Assembly: GCA_029555965.1 (NCBI GenBank)
Contig: JAKQHY010000184.1
Location: 1-42,116 of the forward strand
Direction of reading: 5' to 3'
DNA length: 42,116 nucleotides
From: Chloroflexota bacterium
Lineage (GTDB): Bacteria; Chloroflexota; Anaerolineae; B4-G1; SLSP01
The notes beneath the pieces are model-generated. The model was not told the origin of the DNA and did not search any database. It saw only the letters and a list, made by a program, of their open reading frames with translations. Position numbers and translations under genes: made by a program. Positions 7,518-16,677 of the stretch are shown in pieces. Each line of letters starts with the position of its first letter. Within the stretch, counting starts at the first letter, position 1.

Positions 7518-8762
7518 TTACGGTTCGTATACTCTGATGAAGACAGGGTCTACGCGGTTGTTGACTGCCGCAATTTCCACATCTTCGTGGATCAATCCCA
7601 TCCAATAATAGAGGGGATTGCGCACCGGCAGGTCAGTGATTTGCACGCATCCTGTGACCGTAGACCGCGCACTAGGGGGAAGATACCAGTGTTCGCCGAT
7701 TTGCACCAGGTCCACCCCCGGCTGCCCAATGCCCCACCGGAAGGGGTAGTTGCGGAGGCTGGTGTCAAAGTCCATCCCCACGCGGAAGACGCCGGATTCT
7801 TCTGATCGCCCGAATGAGTTGAAGTTCTGATCGCTGCGGTAGTGGGTGCCGGCCCACGGCCCGGTGGTGCGCAGTGGCGTGACGCTATCATTTTCAACGG
7901 TCAAGGTGAAACAGAGCGTTTCTGACAAGATCATGCTGGTTGCCACCGAATATTCTACCTCGGCGTTGAGGATGTAGGCGCGCGGCATCCCGGCGTTGAT
8001 GATTTCCAGTGAGCGGCTCACAATGACGTGTTGTCCCATCCTATCGTGCGCTTCGGCATAGAGGCTGTAGACGCCATCCTCTGGCGGTTCACTGCCGGCG
8101 TCAATGCCCCCGTCCCAATTGTAGGCGTGAAAGCCGCGGGCATTGGGGGTCACTTTTTCCTCGTCCTCTGAGATGTGGTGTTTTAGATTGTTGGCATCTA
8201 ACACGTACACGCGGGAGCTTTCGACGTCTTTTTCCAGGAATAGATTGATTTGCACCCGGTCGTCAATACCATCTTGATTGGGGGAAAAAGAGGTGGGGGA
8301 GACGCTGAATCCGCGAATGCCGGGCATAAGTGTATCGGCGTTGCGAATCGTTAGGGTTCTGGTAGTTACAGCGCGTTCGCCCTCAGCGGTTTCTGCCTGG
8401 ATTTTCCAGGTGTAATCACCGTCCGGCAACATTCGCTTGAGGATGGTATAGTCGTACGTCTCATCCGGCAATGTGTAACCTTCAACCACGCCGCCGAAAT
8501 AGACAGTGTATGCGTCATCATGGACGGGCAGTCGGGAAGGAGCGCGAAAAATATACTCATTCCCGCCTTTGTCGAAGAGTGTAATAGCGACGGTGGCGCT
8601 GCGGTTGAGCAGAAACTCTATCTTTGCCAGATCCGTATCCCCGTCAGCGTTGGGGGTGATGATGGTTGGGGAGATGGATACATCCTGTAGTAACGGTTTG
8701 TCGCTACAGGCGCTGAGCAGAAGGAGCAGAATCCCCAGTAAAACCAAACTTCGATGTTTCAT
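7518..8762 (-). CDS. Surface lipoprotein with FlgD-like Ig domains
   Basis: The 414-residue product has a short lysine-containing signal and a lipobox LLSAC (Cys at 19), so it should be lipid-anchored. Two related beta-sandwich units follow, each marked by a Pro-Asn-x-Asp-Gly segment (SPTIITPNADGDTD near 31 and SFSPNQDGIDD near 160). These resemble FlgD-like/CHU_C-type Ig folds. The rest (about 260-414) is beta-rich and unrecognised. The start has GAGGT seven bases upstream. It heads the minus-strand operon with the two glycosyltransferases and the TPR protein, which suggests a role on the cell surface, perhaps in attachment or glycan display. The exact function is unknown. Confidence 0.8.
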   Translation of the reverse strand: MKHRSLVLLGILLLLLSACSDKPLLQDVSISPTIITPNADGDTDLAKIEFLLNRSATVAITLFDKGGNEYIFRAPSRLPVHDDAYTVYFGGVVEGYTLPDETYDYTILKRMLPDGDYTWKIQAETAEGERAVTTRTLTIRNADTLMPGIRGFSVSPTSFSPNQDGIDDRVQINLFLEKDVESSRVYVLDANNLKHHISEDEEKVTPNARGFHAYNWDGGIDAGSEPPEDGVYSLYAEAHDRMGQHVIVSRSLEIINAGMPRAYILNAEVEYSVATSMILSETLCFTLTVENDSVTPLRTTGPWAGTHYRSDQNFNSFGRSEESGVFRVGMDFDTSLRNYPFRWGIGQPGVDLVQIGEHWYLPPSARSTVTGCVQITDLPVRNPLYYWMGLIHEDVEIAAVNNRVDPVFIRVYEP

Positions 8763-8820
8763 TGGTCAGACCTCGATTGTCGTAAATGACTTGGCAAGTT
8801 TACCAGAGTAATGACAAATG

Positions 8821-8860
8821 GGCAAATGGGATTTGCCTAATACTTGCTCTCGATTACAAT
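8821..8860 (+). promoter_or_regulatory. Promoter with inverted repeat over the -35 box
   Basis: TTGCCT (8833-8838) and TACAAT (8855-8860) are separated by 16 bases and precede the GH3-like gene. A seven-base inverted repeat (GGCAAAT, GGG, ATTTGCC; 8821-8837) overlaps the -35 box and could be an operator. Confidence 0.55.
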
Positions 8861-8879
8861 GGGACGTGGAGGAGAATAG

Positions 8880-11825
8880 ATGCGTACCCGTGTTTTGCTG
8901 CGCGGGGTTATGGCGTTGTTACTGTTGCTCTTGATAGTCCCCCCGGTAAGAGCGCAAACACCAACGCCTGATCCTGTTTTATCGGATGCAATCGTCAACA
9001 TGTTATCCCAAATGCCCCCCGAGATGAAGGTGGGGCAATTGGTGTTGATCTCGTTCCCCGGAATGGAGATAGAGGCTGATTCCGATCTGGCTGAGTTGAT
9101 CCGTGATTATGGGGTAGGGGGGGTGCTGCTTCATCCTCAAAATGGTAATTTTGGAACCACTCCGGCAGCCTCGGCATCCCTGATTTCGATGACCAATCAG
9201 CTTCAAATGTATGCCTCGGAAGCGGCTCAAACGTTTGCCCTCAAATCCAGTGAAGCGCAGTTAAACCCTCCATTTATCCCCCTGCTTATTGCTACCGAGG
9301 CAACCATTCAAGGGGTTCCTGTCACACAGTTCATCTCTGGCACATCGGCGTTGCCCACGTATATGGCCCTGGGCGCTACCTGGAATCCTGCGTTGGCAAC
9401 TGCTACCGGGGAGGTATTGGGCCGGGAATTGATGGCGGTAGGTGTTAATATGTTGTTGGGGCCAGACCTGGATGTGTTGTACACCCCCCGTCCTGGCGAT
9501 CCTTCCGACCTGGGAACCAATAGCTTCGGCAGCGATCCATTTTGGGTGGGGGAGATGGGCCGCGCTTACATCAGTGGTCTGCGAGAGGGAAGTGGGGGTA
9601 AGTTATTGATTGTGCCACGCCATTTGCCGGGATTGGGCAGCGCAGATCGTGTGTTGGAAGAGGAAGTGCCGACAGTTCAGAAAACCCTGGAGGAACTGAA
9701 ACAGATTGACCTGGCCCCTTTCTTTGCCGTCGCTAAAAATCCGCCGGGCATGGCCGTTGATGTGGCGGATGCTTTCCTGGTGACCCATATTCGTTACCGG
9801 GGGTTCCAGGGCAATATTCGCCAGGCTACGCGCCCCATCAGTCTGGATGCGCAGGCATTGCAATCGGTAACCAATTTGCCGGAGATTGCTCCCTGGCGGC
9901 AGGGAGGTGGGGTGTTGGTGGCGGATGATTTGGGGATGCGTTCTATTCGCCGTTCTTACGATCCTCGCGGCCTTTCTTTTAATGCGCGTTTGATCATGCA
10001 GGATGCGCTAAACGCCGGCAATGATTTGTTGATTCTGGATCGCTTTGCCGCGGAGGCTGATTGGGATGGGCATTTTTCCAACGTTCGAAGCACACTAGAG
10101 TTTTTGACGGCGCTTTACAAAACCGATCTAACATTTAAAACCATGGTGGATGGGGCCGTCGCGCGTTTGTTGGCGATGAAACTGCGGGCTTGTCCTGAGT
10201 TCGCGCTGGCGTCAGTATTGCAAGACCCGCTGACGCCGGTTTTCACTGCGAAATCAGACATCAGCGTGCAGGTGGCGGCGCAAGCATTGACCCGCATTTT
10301 CCCTATTTCTAAGGATTTGCTCTCCGAACCGCCCCAGTCCGGTGAATCTATTGTTATCTTTGTCCAAGAGCAGTCTTTGCAATTGCCCGACGCGAATGTC
10401 TCGCTGGCTTTATTATCTGCGGATGCCTGGCGGCAGTCGTTGTTTCAATTGTATGGCCCAGAGGGTACTGCCATTGTTCAGCAAAGGCTGGTTCAAGTGT
10501 ATACTTTCGCGGATTTGTTGCTGGCGCTGGAAACCAAGGTCCGTCTGGCTAATGCGACGCCAACGCCCTCGCCGACGCCCACTCCCGTGGCGCTTGAAGC
10601 TGAATTACCTGTGACTGTGACTGTGGAGAGTACCCCCCCGCCTGTTCCATTTCCCGTTCGTGTCCTGACTGCGCTGGAAGAGGCGCGCTGGTTGGTCTTT
10701 GTTACAACGGGCCTCAATTCCAAGACCCCTGAATCCCAGGCGCTTAAACTGTTCTTGGCGCAGCAGACTATTTCTCCAGATACACGGATATTTGTCTTCT
10801 CTTTAGGGCCGCCCTATGAGTTGGACAGCACAGAGGTCAGCAAACTGGATGCCTACTATGCTCTTTACGCCTCAGGTCCGGCTTTTGTGGAGGCTAGTGT
10901 GCGCACACTTTTTCGGGGACTTACTGCCGGCGGCGTTTCTCCGGTAGATGTGCCGGCTCTCAATTATTACATCCCACTCCAAACCATGCCGGACGCCAAC
11001 CAGCTTATTCCGCTCGATTTGGTGGATGCCAGCGGTAATCCTTTGACCTCGACCGAAGGCATTATGCTGAATAATTTGATCTATTTGCGTGCCGGTAAAA
11101 TCCTGGATAAAAACGGCCATTCTGTGCCGGATGGCACCCCCGTGGAGTTTGTACTTTCTTATCCACAAGAGGGCACCAAACGCACCGTAACTGCGGTGAC
11201 GCGCAATGGCATTGCTGGGGTGCAGGTGATGCTCGATCGAGTGGGGCTGATGGTGATTACCGCTCAGTCAGAGCCGGCATTATCCTCGGTGCGCCTGGAA
11301 TTGACCATGCGCGAGGAACAGGGCGTTGAGGTCGTTCCTATCACTCCGACACCCACCGCCACCCCGACGGCTACTCCGACGCCCTCTCCGACATTGACCT
11401 CAACACCTACCCCGACGCCCTTGCCGCCGCAGGTTCACCGGCTCCCTGAACCTATTTATTTGCCGGTGGTGCGGCGGAGTCGTTTGCTGGGGTGGGGCTT
11501 TGCCGGGATAGGATTGGCCTTACTAGGCGGTTTTCTCTGGGTGCGCAATCGCGGCTTAAATGTAGTTAAATCTGTGCGCACTGGCCTGTGGGGAGCCTTG
11601 GGGGCGCTGGCAGGGTATATTGCTATCATGATTGGCTGCTGGTGGCGACCGGAGTTGCGTCACAATTTGAGCGGGCGCGAGTATGTTGTTGGTGGTTTGG
11701 CGTACGTGACCGGCTTATTGGTGATGTTGGGCGAAGGCGTCGCTACATTTTTGAGCGCGCGCTTGGCTCTTGCGAGGCGTGCAATTACCCCAGACGACTT
11801 AGGGGGGAGTCAAAACAAGGGCTAG
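8880..11825 (+). CDS. Membrane-anchored GH3-like (NagZ-type) protein, altered active site
   Basis: This 981-residue protein has an N-terminal signal (ending near VRAQT), then a domain like family 3 beta-N-acetylhexosaminidases (about 38-440: MPPEMKVGQLVLISFPG, YGVGGVLLHPQNG). The putative nucleophile motif DDLGM is kept near 350. The NagZ motif KHFPGHG reads RHLPGLG near 247, and the Asp-Ser-His acid/base triad aligns with Val-Leu-Glu. The enzyme may therefore be inactive or use Glu as acid/base. Two Thr/Pro-rich linkers (near 557-575 and 820-850) frame a central beta-rich region of unknown function. Three hydrophobic segments near the C-terminus (about 865-965) anchor it in the membrane. The ribosome site GGAGGAG is strong. 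It overlaps the convergent kinase gene by 27 bases. Role: possibly binding or trimming of cell-wall amino sugars. Confidence 0.82.
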   Translation: MRTRVLLRGVMALLLLLLIVPPVRAQTPTPDPVLSDAIVNMLSQMPPEMKVGQLVLISFPGMEIEADSDLAELIRDYGVGGVLLHPQNGNFGTTPAASASLISMTNQLQMYASEAAQTFALKSSEAQLNPPFIPLLIATEATIQGVPVTQFISGTSALPTYMALGATWNPALATATGEVLGRELMAVGVNMLLGPDLDVLYTPRPGDPSDLGTNSFGSDPFWVGEMGRAYISGLREGSGGKLLIVPRHLPGLGSADRVLEEEVPTVQKTLEELKQIDLAPFFAVAKNPPGMAVDVADAFLVTHIRYRGFQGNIRQATRPISLDAQALQSVTNLPEIAPWRQGGGVLVADDLGMRSIRRSYDPRGLSFNARLIMQDALNAGNDLLILDRFAAEADWDGHFSNVRSTLEFLTALYKTDLTFKTMVDGAVARLLAMKLRACPEFALASVLQDPLTPVFTAKSDISVQVAAQALTRIFPISKDLLSEPPQSGESIVIFVQEQSLQLPDANVSLALLSADAWRQSLFQLYGPEGTAIVQQRLVQVYTFADLLLALETKVRLANATPTPSPTPTPVALEAELPVTVTVESTPPPVPFPVRVLTALEEARWLVFVTTGLNSKTPESQALKLFLAQQTISPDTRIFVFSLGPPYELDSTEVSKLDAYYALYASGPAFVEASVRTLFRGLTAGGVSPVDVPALNYYIPLQTMPDANQLIPLDLVDASGNPLTSTEGIMLNNLIYLRAGKILDKNGHSVPDGTPVEFVLSYPQEGTKRTVTAVTRNGIAGVQVMLDRVGLMVITAQSEPALSSVRLELTMREEQGVEVVPITPTPTATPTATPTPSPTLTSTPTPTPLPPQVHRLPEPIYLPVVRRSRLLGWGFAGIGLALLGGFLWVRNRGLNVVKSVRTGLWGALGALAGYIAIMIGCWWRPELRHNLSGREYVVGGLAYVTGLLVMLGEGVATFLSARLALARRAITPDDLGGSQNKG

Positions 11826-12782
11826 TGTTGCCAAAACGCCGACGGCAGCAATGAGTGGAAAGTTCTTGACAACAGCTTTCTGCCATTCTGTTTGGGTAAG
11901 CAGCAGGGGAGCCAATCCCGCGGGGAGCACCGATTGCCGGAGCGCCTGTCTAAAGGTAGCAATGTCGGCTGGGCGTTTGTCTGGATGAAGTTCCAACGCA
12001 TTAAGAATGGCTCTTTCGACGCCGGGAGATATGCGTGGATTAATCATACGGGGCGGTGTTAGCGCATCCGGTCGAAGGAATCGCTCGCGCGCGGTTACGG
12101 GGGCGCGTGTTGTTAACAAATGATACAATGTGGCGCCTAGTGCATAGATATCGCTGCGGGTATCGGTGTGAGCATCGTCACCGCCGTACTGCTCCAGAGG
12201 TGTATAGGCTGCCGTTCCTTGTCCCTGGACTACGGTCACTGTGCGCGCCTCATCGCTGGTTAACAACTTGACCAAGCCAAAATCTACCAATTTGAGCAGC
12301 CCTGAAGGTGTCAATTTTATGTTAGAGGGCTTAATATCGCGGTGCAAGATGGGCGGATCTTGGTTGTGTAAATATTCCAAAGCGTCGCAGAGTTGCTCCG
12401 CCCAGTTGATTACCTGCTCCTCTTCGAGAAAACGATTCTTACCCACTGCTTGATCCACAATTTCTCGCAAGTCGTGCCCCGGGATAAAATCCATGACCAG
12501 ATATTCTCGCCTGTCCTGAGAAAAATAGTCCGATACTTTGGGTAGATTAGGGTGATCCAGGCGTGCTAGCACAGAGGCTTCCTGCCGGAACTGATCTTGT
12601 AGTTGGCTCAACATTCCTGTATCGAGATCCGGATCCGGCGCAATTTCTTTCAAGGCGCACACCCGTCCCGGCAGAAGGGTGTCCTCTGCCTGATAAACCG
12701 CTCCCATTCCTCCCTGGCCGATAGGGCTTGCAACTTTGTATCTATCTTTTAGAATGATTTGTGAATCGAGTAGTTTTGTCAT
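11799..12782 (-). CDS. Membrane-anchored Ser/Thr protein kinase (PknB-like)
   Basis: This 327-residue Hanks-type kinase has its Gly loop IGQGGMGAVY (21-30), catalytic Lys in ALKEIA (45), helix C Glu (68), HRDIKPSN (147-154), DFG (167-169) and the activation segment GTAAYTPLEQYGG. All key catalytic residues are present, so it should be active. One hydrophobic segment at the very C-terminus (about 305-325) probably anchors it with the kinase domain in the cytoplasm and no sensor domain outside. The divergent neighbour codes for an FHA protein that could bind its phosphothreonine products. The near-consensus promoter places transcription start two bases before the ATG, and there is no ribosome site, so the mRNA is probably leaderless. 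Confidence 0.93.
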   Translation of the reverse strand: MTKLLDSQIILKDRYKVASPIGQGGMGAVYQAEDTLLPGRVCALKEIAPDPDLDTGMLSQLQDQFRQEASVLARLDHPNLPKVSDYFSQDRREYLVMDFIPGHDLREIVDQAVGKNRFLEEEQVINWAEQLCDALEYLHNQDPPILHRDIKPSNIKLTPSGLLKLVDFGLVKLLTSDEARTVTVVQGQGTAAYTPLEQYGGDDAHTDTRSDIYALGATLYHLLTTRAPVTARERFLRPDALTPPRMINPRISPGVERAILNALELHPDKRPADIATFRQALRQSVLPAGLAPLLLTQTEWQKAVVKNFPLIAAVGVLATLALVLTPP

Positions 12783-12790
12783 TATGCCGC

Positions 12791-12819
12791 ATCATAAGGC
12801 ATACTGCTGTGTCTGTCAA
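12791..12819 (-). promoter_or_regulatory. Near-consensus promoter of the kinase gene (leaderless)
   Basis: On the minus strand TTGACA (12819-12814) and TATGAT (12796-12791) are 17 bases apart. The predicted transcription start is near 12784 and the ATG begins at 12782, leaving essentially no leader. Confidence 0.75.
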
Positions 12820-12863
12820 GCGGGGGAGTTGTAGCCAATTTTTAAGAGGAGGACTGGAATCAC

Positions 12864-13511
12864 ATGGAATCAATAAGTCATCCATTATTAGTAGTTTATC
12901 AGGGTACTCTGGCCGGTACGCGCTGGGTTATTGAGGGCGACGTATTCGTGATTGGACGTGCGGCCGATTGTCACCTTGTTGTCGCCGAGCGCCAGATTTC
13001 GCGTTATCATACGCGTATCGAACATGACCATGATGGCTATCTGCTGCGTGATTTGGGAAGCAAGAATGGCACTTTCATCAATGGCGAGCGTGTGCGAGGG
13101 CAGCCTTGTCGTCTGCGTGACGGTGATGAGATTATGTTAGCCACAATTGTGCAGATGGGCTTCATTGCTGGTGACGCCACGTTGCCCCTGGACGAAAGTG
13201 TTCCGCCTCCAGGTCGTTTGAATGTTGATGAGGCTACCCGGCGCGTTTCGTATGGGCGCAAGGAGCTGGATCCGCCACTTTCCCCGGCGCAATTTACCCT
13301 TTTGGCGTTGATGATTCAATCTGCGGGGCGCGTTGTCACCCGTCAGGATGTTGTTAGCAGTGTATGGCCTGACGCCGCTGGTGGCGTCACCGATCAAGCT
13401 GTGGATGCGTTAATCTATCGTCTGCGTGAACGATTAGCTGAAATCAACCCCGATCAGAATTACGTGGTCACGGTGCGTGGTCATGGATTTCGATTCGAGT
13501 CGGATAGCTAA
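12864..13511 (+). CDS. FHA-domain winged-helix DNA-binding protein
   Basis: This 215-residue protein joins an N-terminal FHA domain (about 25-95) to a C-terminal OmpR/EmbR-type winged helix (about 120-212). The FHA domain has the phosphothreonine-binding pattern IGR, SRYH and GSKNGTFING. The winged helix is seen in LSPAQFTLLALMIQSAGRVV and the wing motif VVTVRGHGFRF. The order is the reverse of EmbR, where the DNA-binding domain comes first. It likely regulates transcription in response to phosphorylation by the divergently encoded kinase. A ribosome site (GAGGAGG) stands about 11 bases upstream of the ATG. The target genes are unknown; the large membrane gene 51 bases downstream is one candidate. 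Confidence 0.9.
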   Translation: MESISHPLLVVYQGTLAGTRWVIEGDVFVIGRAADCHLVVAERQISRYHTRIEHDHDGYLLRDLGSKNGTFINGERVRGQPCRLRDGDEIMLATIVQMGFIAGDATLPLDESVPPPGRLNVDEATRRVSYGRKELDPPLSPAQFTLLALMIQSAGRVVTRQDVVSSVWPDAAGGVTDQAVDALIYRLRERLAEINPDQNYVVTVRGHGFRFESDS

Positions 13512-13529
13512 CTTCGCGTAGTCATAAAC
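13511..13529 (+). repeat. 19-bp dispersed repeat, copy 1
   Basis: This 19-base sequence (ACTTCGCGTAGTCATAAAC) begins at the last base of the FHA gene stop codon. An identical copy in the opposite orientation lies at 26720-26738, again just downstream of a stop codon, and a diverged copy lies at 26663-26676. Confidence 0.7.
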
Positions 13530-13561
13530 ACATGTCTTCTTATTTATTGGATGCTACATAG

Positions 13562-15850
13562 ATGAAAAAAATGGCTATGCGAAATTGCGGCGGGCCGAAT
13601 TTTTATGTTCTACTGCTGGTCCTGTCTCTGGGGTTACTGACGGCCTGGCCTTTTATAAGTCAAGCAGGTTTACCGCGCGGCACAGATGCGGAGTTGCACG
13701 TATTGCGAATCGCAGAATTAGGATACAGTCTGCGCGCCGGTAATCTGTATCCGCGATGGGCGCCGGATTTCTATCACGGATACGGTTATCCTATCTTTAA
13801 TTACTATGCGCCCTTAACCTATCACCTTGGAAATTGGATAACTTTTCTTCGGCCGGAAAACGCCGCCGTTGGCGCAAAGACCTTGTTTGTCTTGAGTCAT
13901 CTCCTGGGCGCGGCAGGCGCTTATTTCTTGGGGCGCGAGTTTGGACGCCAGGGTGGGGGACTCCTGGGATCCGCCGTATTTGCTTTTTCCCCCTACATTA
14001 TGTTAGTCAATCCCCATATTCGGGGGGATCTGGCGGAAGTTTTTGCATTGGCGCTTGTTCCATGGGCCTTATGGTTTTGGGAGCTACTGTGGCGCGGGGG
14101 AGGCCGCCGTGCCATGGTTGGCGCTGTTATGCTGGCAGCAGGCACATTGTTAAGCCATAACCTCACCGGCCTGACTCTAATGACATTGTTATTGCTGCTC
14201 TCTATCTGGCATTGGTTGATTCTACGCCAGTATGCACAGTTTTGGCAGGCTTTGTTTGCCGGAATTTTAGTGATGGCATTGACTGCGTATTTCTGGTTGC
14301 CCTTTGTAGTGGAGCAGCATTATGTTCAGCTCGAAAACGTAGCAGGTGAAGGACACTATGACTTTCGAGAGCATTATGTCCCATTGAGTGAATTGCTGGC
14401 CTTTACCCCACGCCAAGACTGGCGCGCAACCGTTCCACAAATCCCGATGAGTATTGGCCCACTGATAGGCTTGCTGGCGATTGCGGGGATCGTAATTGCT
14501 GTCTCTCGGCGCGGACTACGGCGTATTTTATTTTATGGGTTTACCGGAGCTGCTTGCTTCGGCTTGATTACGCAATCCAGTATCTTCGTCTGGGAAAATT
14601 TGCCTGGCATGCATTTTTACCAATTCCCTTGGCGATTCCTTGGACCTTTTGCCGCGCTTATCGTGCCGTTGGTAGCCTCTATTGGCCTTCTCGATCTCTC
14701 CGAACGGCTTCGTAGCATCATCCTCTCTTTTTGCCTGGCTCTTGTCGTACTTACTGCTTTGCCAGGACTGTATATGATTCCCTGGGAAAACGGTTTTGCG
14801 GATCCACTTACGCCACTGGCCTATATTGCCATCGAACAGGAAGGACGCTGGCGCGGCACGACATCTACGAATGACTTTGTGCCAACCACAGTAGAAATGC
14901 TTCCCAGCCCGCAGGATACCTTGTTGGAATCTTATGAAACCGGGGCTATTGATCGCGTCAACCGCTACACTGTTCCGCAGGATGCGACCGTCGAGGTGGT
15001 GCCCAGTCTGCCCTGGCGCAACCATTTCAAAATCCAGACGGCCACGAAATTTGTCCTACGACTGTACCTGTTCTACTTCCCCGGTTGGCAGGCCTATCTC
15101 GACGGCAAACCGACAGAGATCGAAGTCGCCCATCCCGAGGGCTTTATCACCGTGAAAGTGCCGCCAGGCGACCATGAAGTTTTGATTCAATTTGAGGACA
15201 CACTTCCACGCAAGCTGGGGTGGGCAATCGCCGGGATCGCTGGGATCGGGTGGGGAGGTTGGCTGATATATGCGTCACGCAAAACGCAGCAGCAAGCGAT
15301 GTCAACTGCCTTTGCGTCATCCGACAACAGCCTTCGCTGGCTGGCATTAACAACCGTTGGCCTGTTAATGATGGCTGCCCTCATGGATAACACCGGCTGG
15401 TTGCATTATACATCACCTTCTGGAGAGGCGCGCCCGGCTCAGTATACCCAGCAGGCAAATTTTGACGGAGAGATCGCGCTACTGGGGTTTGATCTATCTG
15501 CGCAACGCCTTCAACCTGGCAACCAGATAGCAGTAACACTTTATTGGAACGCTCAACGTCCTTTGACCGAAACATACCAATCCTTTGTACACCTGGTCTA
15601 TCCTGAGGGACAAATCTGGACACAATCCGATCATTTGAACCCAGCCGGATTTCCCACCAACCTCTGGCCAACAGAAAGATATGTGCAGGATACACATTAT
15701 CTACAGCTGCCCCAGAACATACCGCCGGGCCAATACTATCTTTCAGTGGGATTATACACACTTCATAATCAGCAACGCCTGCTGATTGATACGGAAAGTG
15801 GGGGGCGTGTAGATAATATCATTCTTTTACATCCGCTCATCGTGAAATAG
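13562..15850 (+). CDS. Polytopic membrane protein, PTPS-related/GT39-like
   Basis: This 762-residue protein has about ten to twelve hydrophobic segments (roughly 14-560 and 595-612). Its first loop reads PRGTDAELHVLRIAELGY followed by NLYPRWAPDFYHGYGYPIFN, the pattern of the PTPS-related (PF10131) family of membrane proteins, which look like lipid-linked-sugar glycosyltransferases of the GT-C fold. A C-terminal beta-sandwich (about 640-755, ALLGFDLSAQRLQPG to LPQNIPPGQYYLSVGLYTL) faces outside and resembles accessory domains on similar proteins in Chloroflexota. The family name is historical and no pterin synthase activity is implied. The ribosome site is weak; other ATGs at codons 4 and 6 are possible. 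It ends before the bidirectional terminator at 15866. Likely role: transfer of sugars to surface glycans or proteins, by inference from the fold. Confidence 0.85.
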   Translation: MKKMAMRNCGGPNFYVLLLVLSLGLLTAWPFISQAGLPRGTDAELHVLRIAELGYSLRAGNLYPRWAPDFYHGYGYPIFNYYAPLTYHLGNWITFLRPENAAVGAKTLFVLSHLLGAAGAYFLGREFGRQGGGLLGSAVFAFSPYIMLVNPHIRGDLAEVFALALVPWALWFWELLWRGGGRRAMVGAVMLAAGTLLSHNLTGLTLMTLLLLLSIWHWLILRQYAQFWQALFAGILVMALTAYFWLPFVVEQHYVQLENVAGEGHYDFREHYVPLSELLAFTPRQDWRATVPQIPMSIGPLIGLLAIAGIVIAVSRRGLRRILFYGFTGAACFGLITQSSIFVWENLPGMHFYQFPWRFLGPFAALIVPLVASIGLLDLSERLRSIILSFCLALVVLTALPGLYMIPWENGFADPLTPLAYIAIEQEGRWRGTTSTNDFVPTTVEMLPSPQDTLLESYETGAIDRVNRYTVPQDATVEVVPSLPWRNHFKIQTATKFVLRLYLFYFPGWQAYLDGKPTEIEVAHPEGFITVKVPPGDHEVLIQFEDTLPRKLGWAIAGIAGIGWGGWLIYASRKTQQQAMSTAFASSDNSLRWLALTTVGLLMMAALMDNTGWLHYTSPSGEARPAQYTQQANFDGEIALLGFDLSAQRLQPGNQIAVTLYWNAQRPLTETYQSFVHLVYPEGQIWTQSDHLNPAGFPTNLWPTERYVQDTHYLQLPQNIPPGQYYLSVGLYTLHNQQRLLIDTESGGRVDNIILLHPLIVK

Positions 15851-15865
15851 TGATGGGAGGCAAAC

Positions 15866-15897
15866 AAAAAGACGGGAGAGTGTTCTCCCGCCTTTTT
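15866..15897. terminator. Bidirectional intrinsic terminator
   Basis: Bases 15866-15879 pair with 15884-15897 with one A-C mismatch and a four-base loop. The GC core CGGGAGA is flanked by AAAAAG/CTTTTT, so each strand ends in a U-run. It separates two convergent genes. Confidence 0.88.
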
Positions 15898-15908
15898 GGC
15901 ATGGTTAT

Positions 15909-16595
15909 CTATCTATTTTCTAATGTGCGCCGATAAATATCATCAAAATCGTCGCGAGAACTTTTGCGTTTCGACATTCGGTCGCGTTCGCGGCGGCTGC
16001 GATTAGTGGATTGAGCCTGGCGGTAGGCAATTTCCATGGCGGAGAGCAACGGCTCATCGTCTTCTTCCTCGGACAACTCTTCCGGCTCCAGGTTCATGGT
16101 CAAGTCAATCTGTCGCTTACGGCGGTCCAACTTCAATATCTTCACTTCAATGGTTTCGCCCATTTTGACGAAGTCCGCAGGGTTGCGCACATATTGTCCC
16201 ATTTCGCGTGCGTGGAGCAGCCCAGGACGTTCAGCGCCAATGTCAACGAAAACACCATACCGCTCAACCCGCACCACAGTGCCGGTTCGTACCTGATCTG
16301 TCTCCAACTCAGTCCAGTCAACATCAGGGGGCTCGACCATCGTCAGTGCAATGCGCCCCTTTTCTGGATCGACATTAAGAACCCAAACGACTACTTCATC
16401 TCCGACTTTAACTTCATCGGTAACTTTTTTAACGTGTTTTGGTGAAAGGTGAGAAATGTGAATCAATCCATCGTGTTCCAGCCCCAGACTAACAAAGGCT
16501 CCATATAATTCTGTACGAGTCACTTTGCCTTCCAGGCGCATTTTAGGTTGAAGATCGTTAATTGAGGTTGGTTGAACTGCTATCTGCTCCGACAT
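15909..16595 (-). CDS. S1 RNA-binding protein with two S1 domains
   Basis: The 228-residue protein has two S1 (OB-fold) domains at about 15-90 and 100-175. Domain 1 shows LEGKVTRTELYGAFVSLG and GLIHISHLS; domain 2 shows RTGTVVRVERYGVFVDIG and GLLHAREM. An acidic stretch (LEPEELSEEEDDE) and a basic Arg/Ser/Lys-rich tail follow. It is far shorter than ribosomal protein S1 and matches the small S1-domain proteins that bind mRNA or ribosomes. It has its own near-consensus promoter (16634-16661) and an AAGGAG ribosome site about ten bases from the ATG. Its neighbours (SmpB, Elp3) also work in translation. Its exact role is unknown. Confidence 0.9.
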   Translation of the reverse strand: MSEQIAVQPTSINDLQPKMRLEGKVTRTELYGAFVSLGLEHDGLIHISHLSPKHVKKVTDEVKVGDEVVVWVLNVDPEKGRIALTMVEPPDVDWTELETDQVRTGTVVRVERYGVFVDIGAERPGLLHAREMGQYVRNPADFVKMGETIEVKILKLDRRKRQIDLTMNLEPEELSEEEDDEPLLSAMEIAYRQAQSTNRSRRERDRMSKRKSSRDDFDDIYRRTLENR

Positions 16596-16633
16596 CCGCT
16601 GCTTACTCCTTGTTATTCTTAAATACGCGGCTC

Positions 16634-16661
16634 ATTATAACGCAGGAGCCGCCAATGTCAA
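16634..16661 (-). promoter_or_regulatory. Consensus promoter of the S1-domain gene
   Basis: On the minus strand TTGACA (16661-16656) and TATAAT (16639-16634), both perfect matches to consensus, are 16 bases apart. The transcript would start near 16627, 32 bases before the ATG. Confidence 0.82.
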
Positions 16662-16677
16662 ACTTGCCTGAGGGGAG

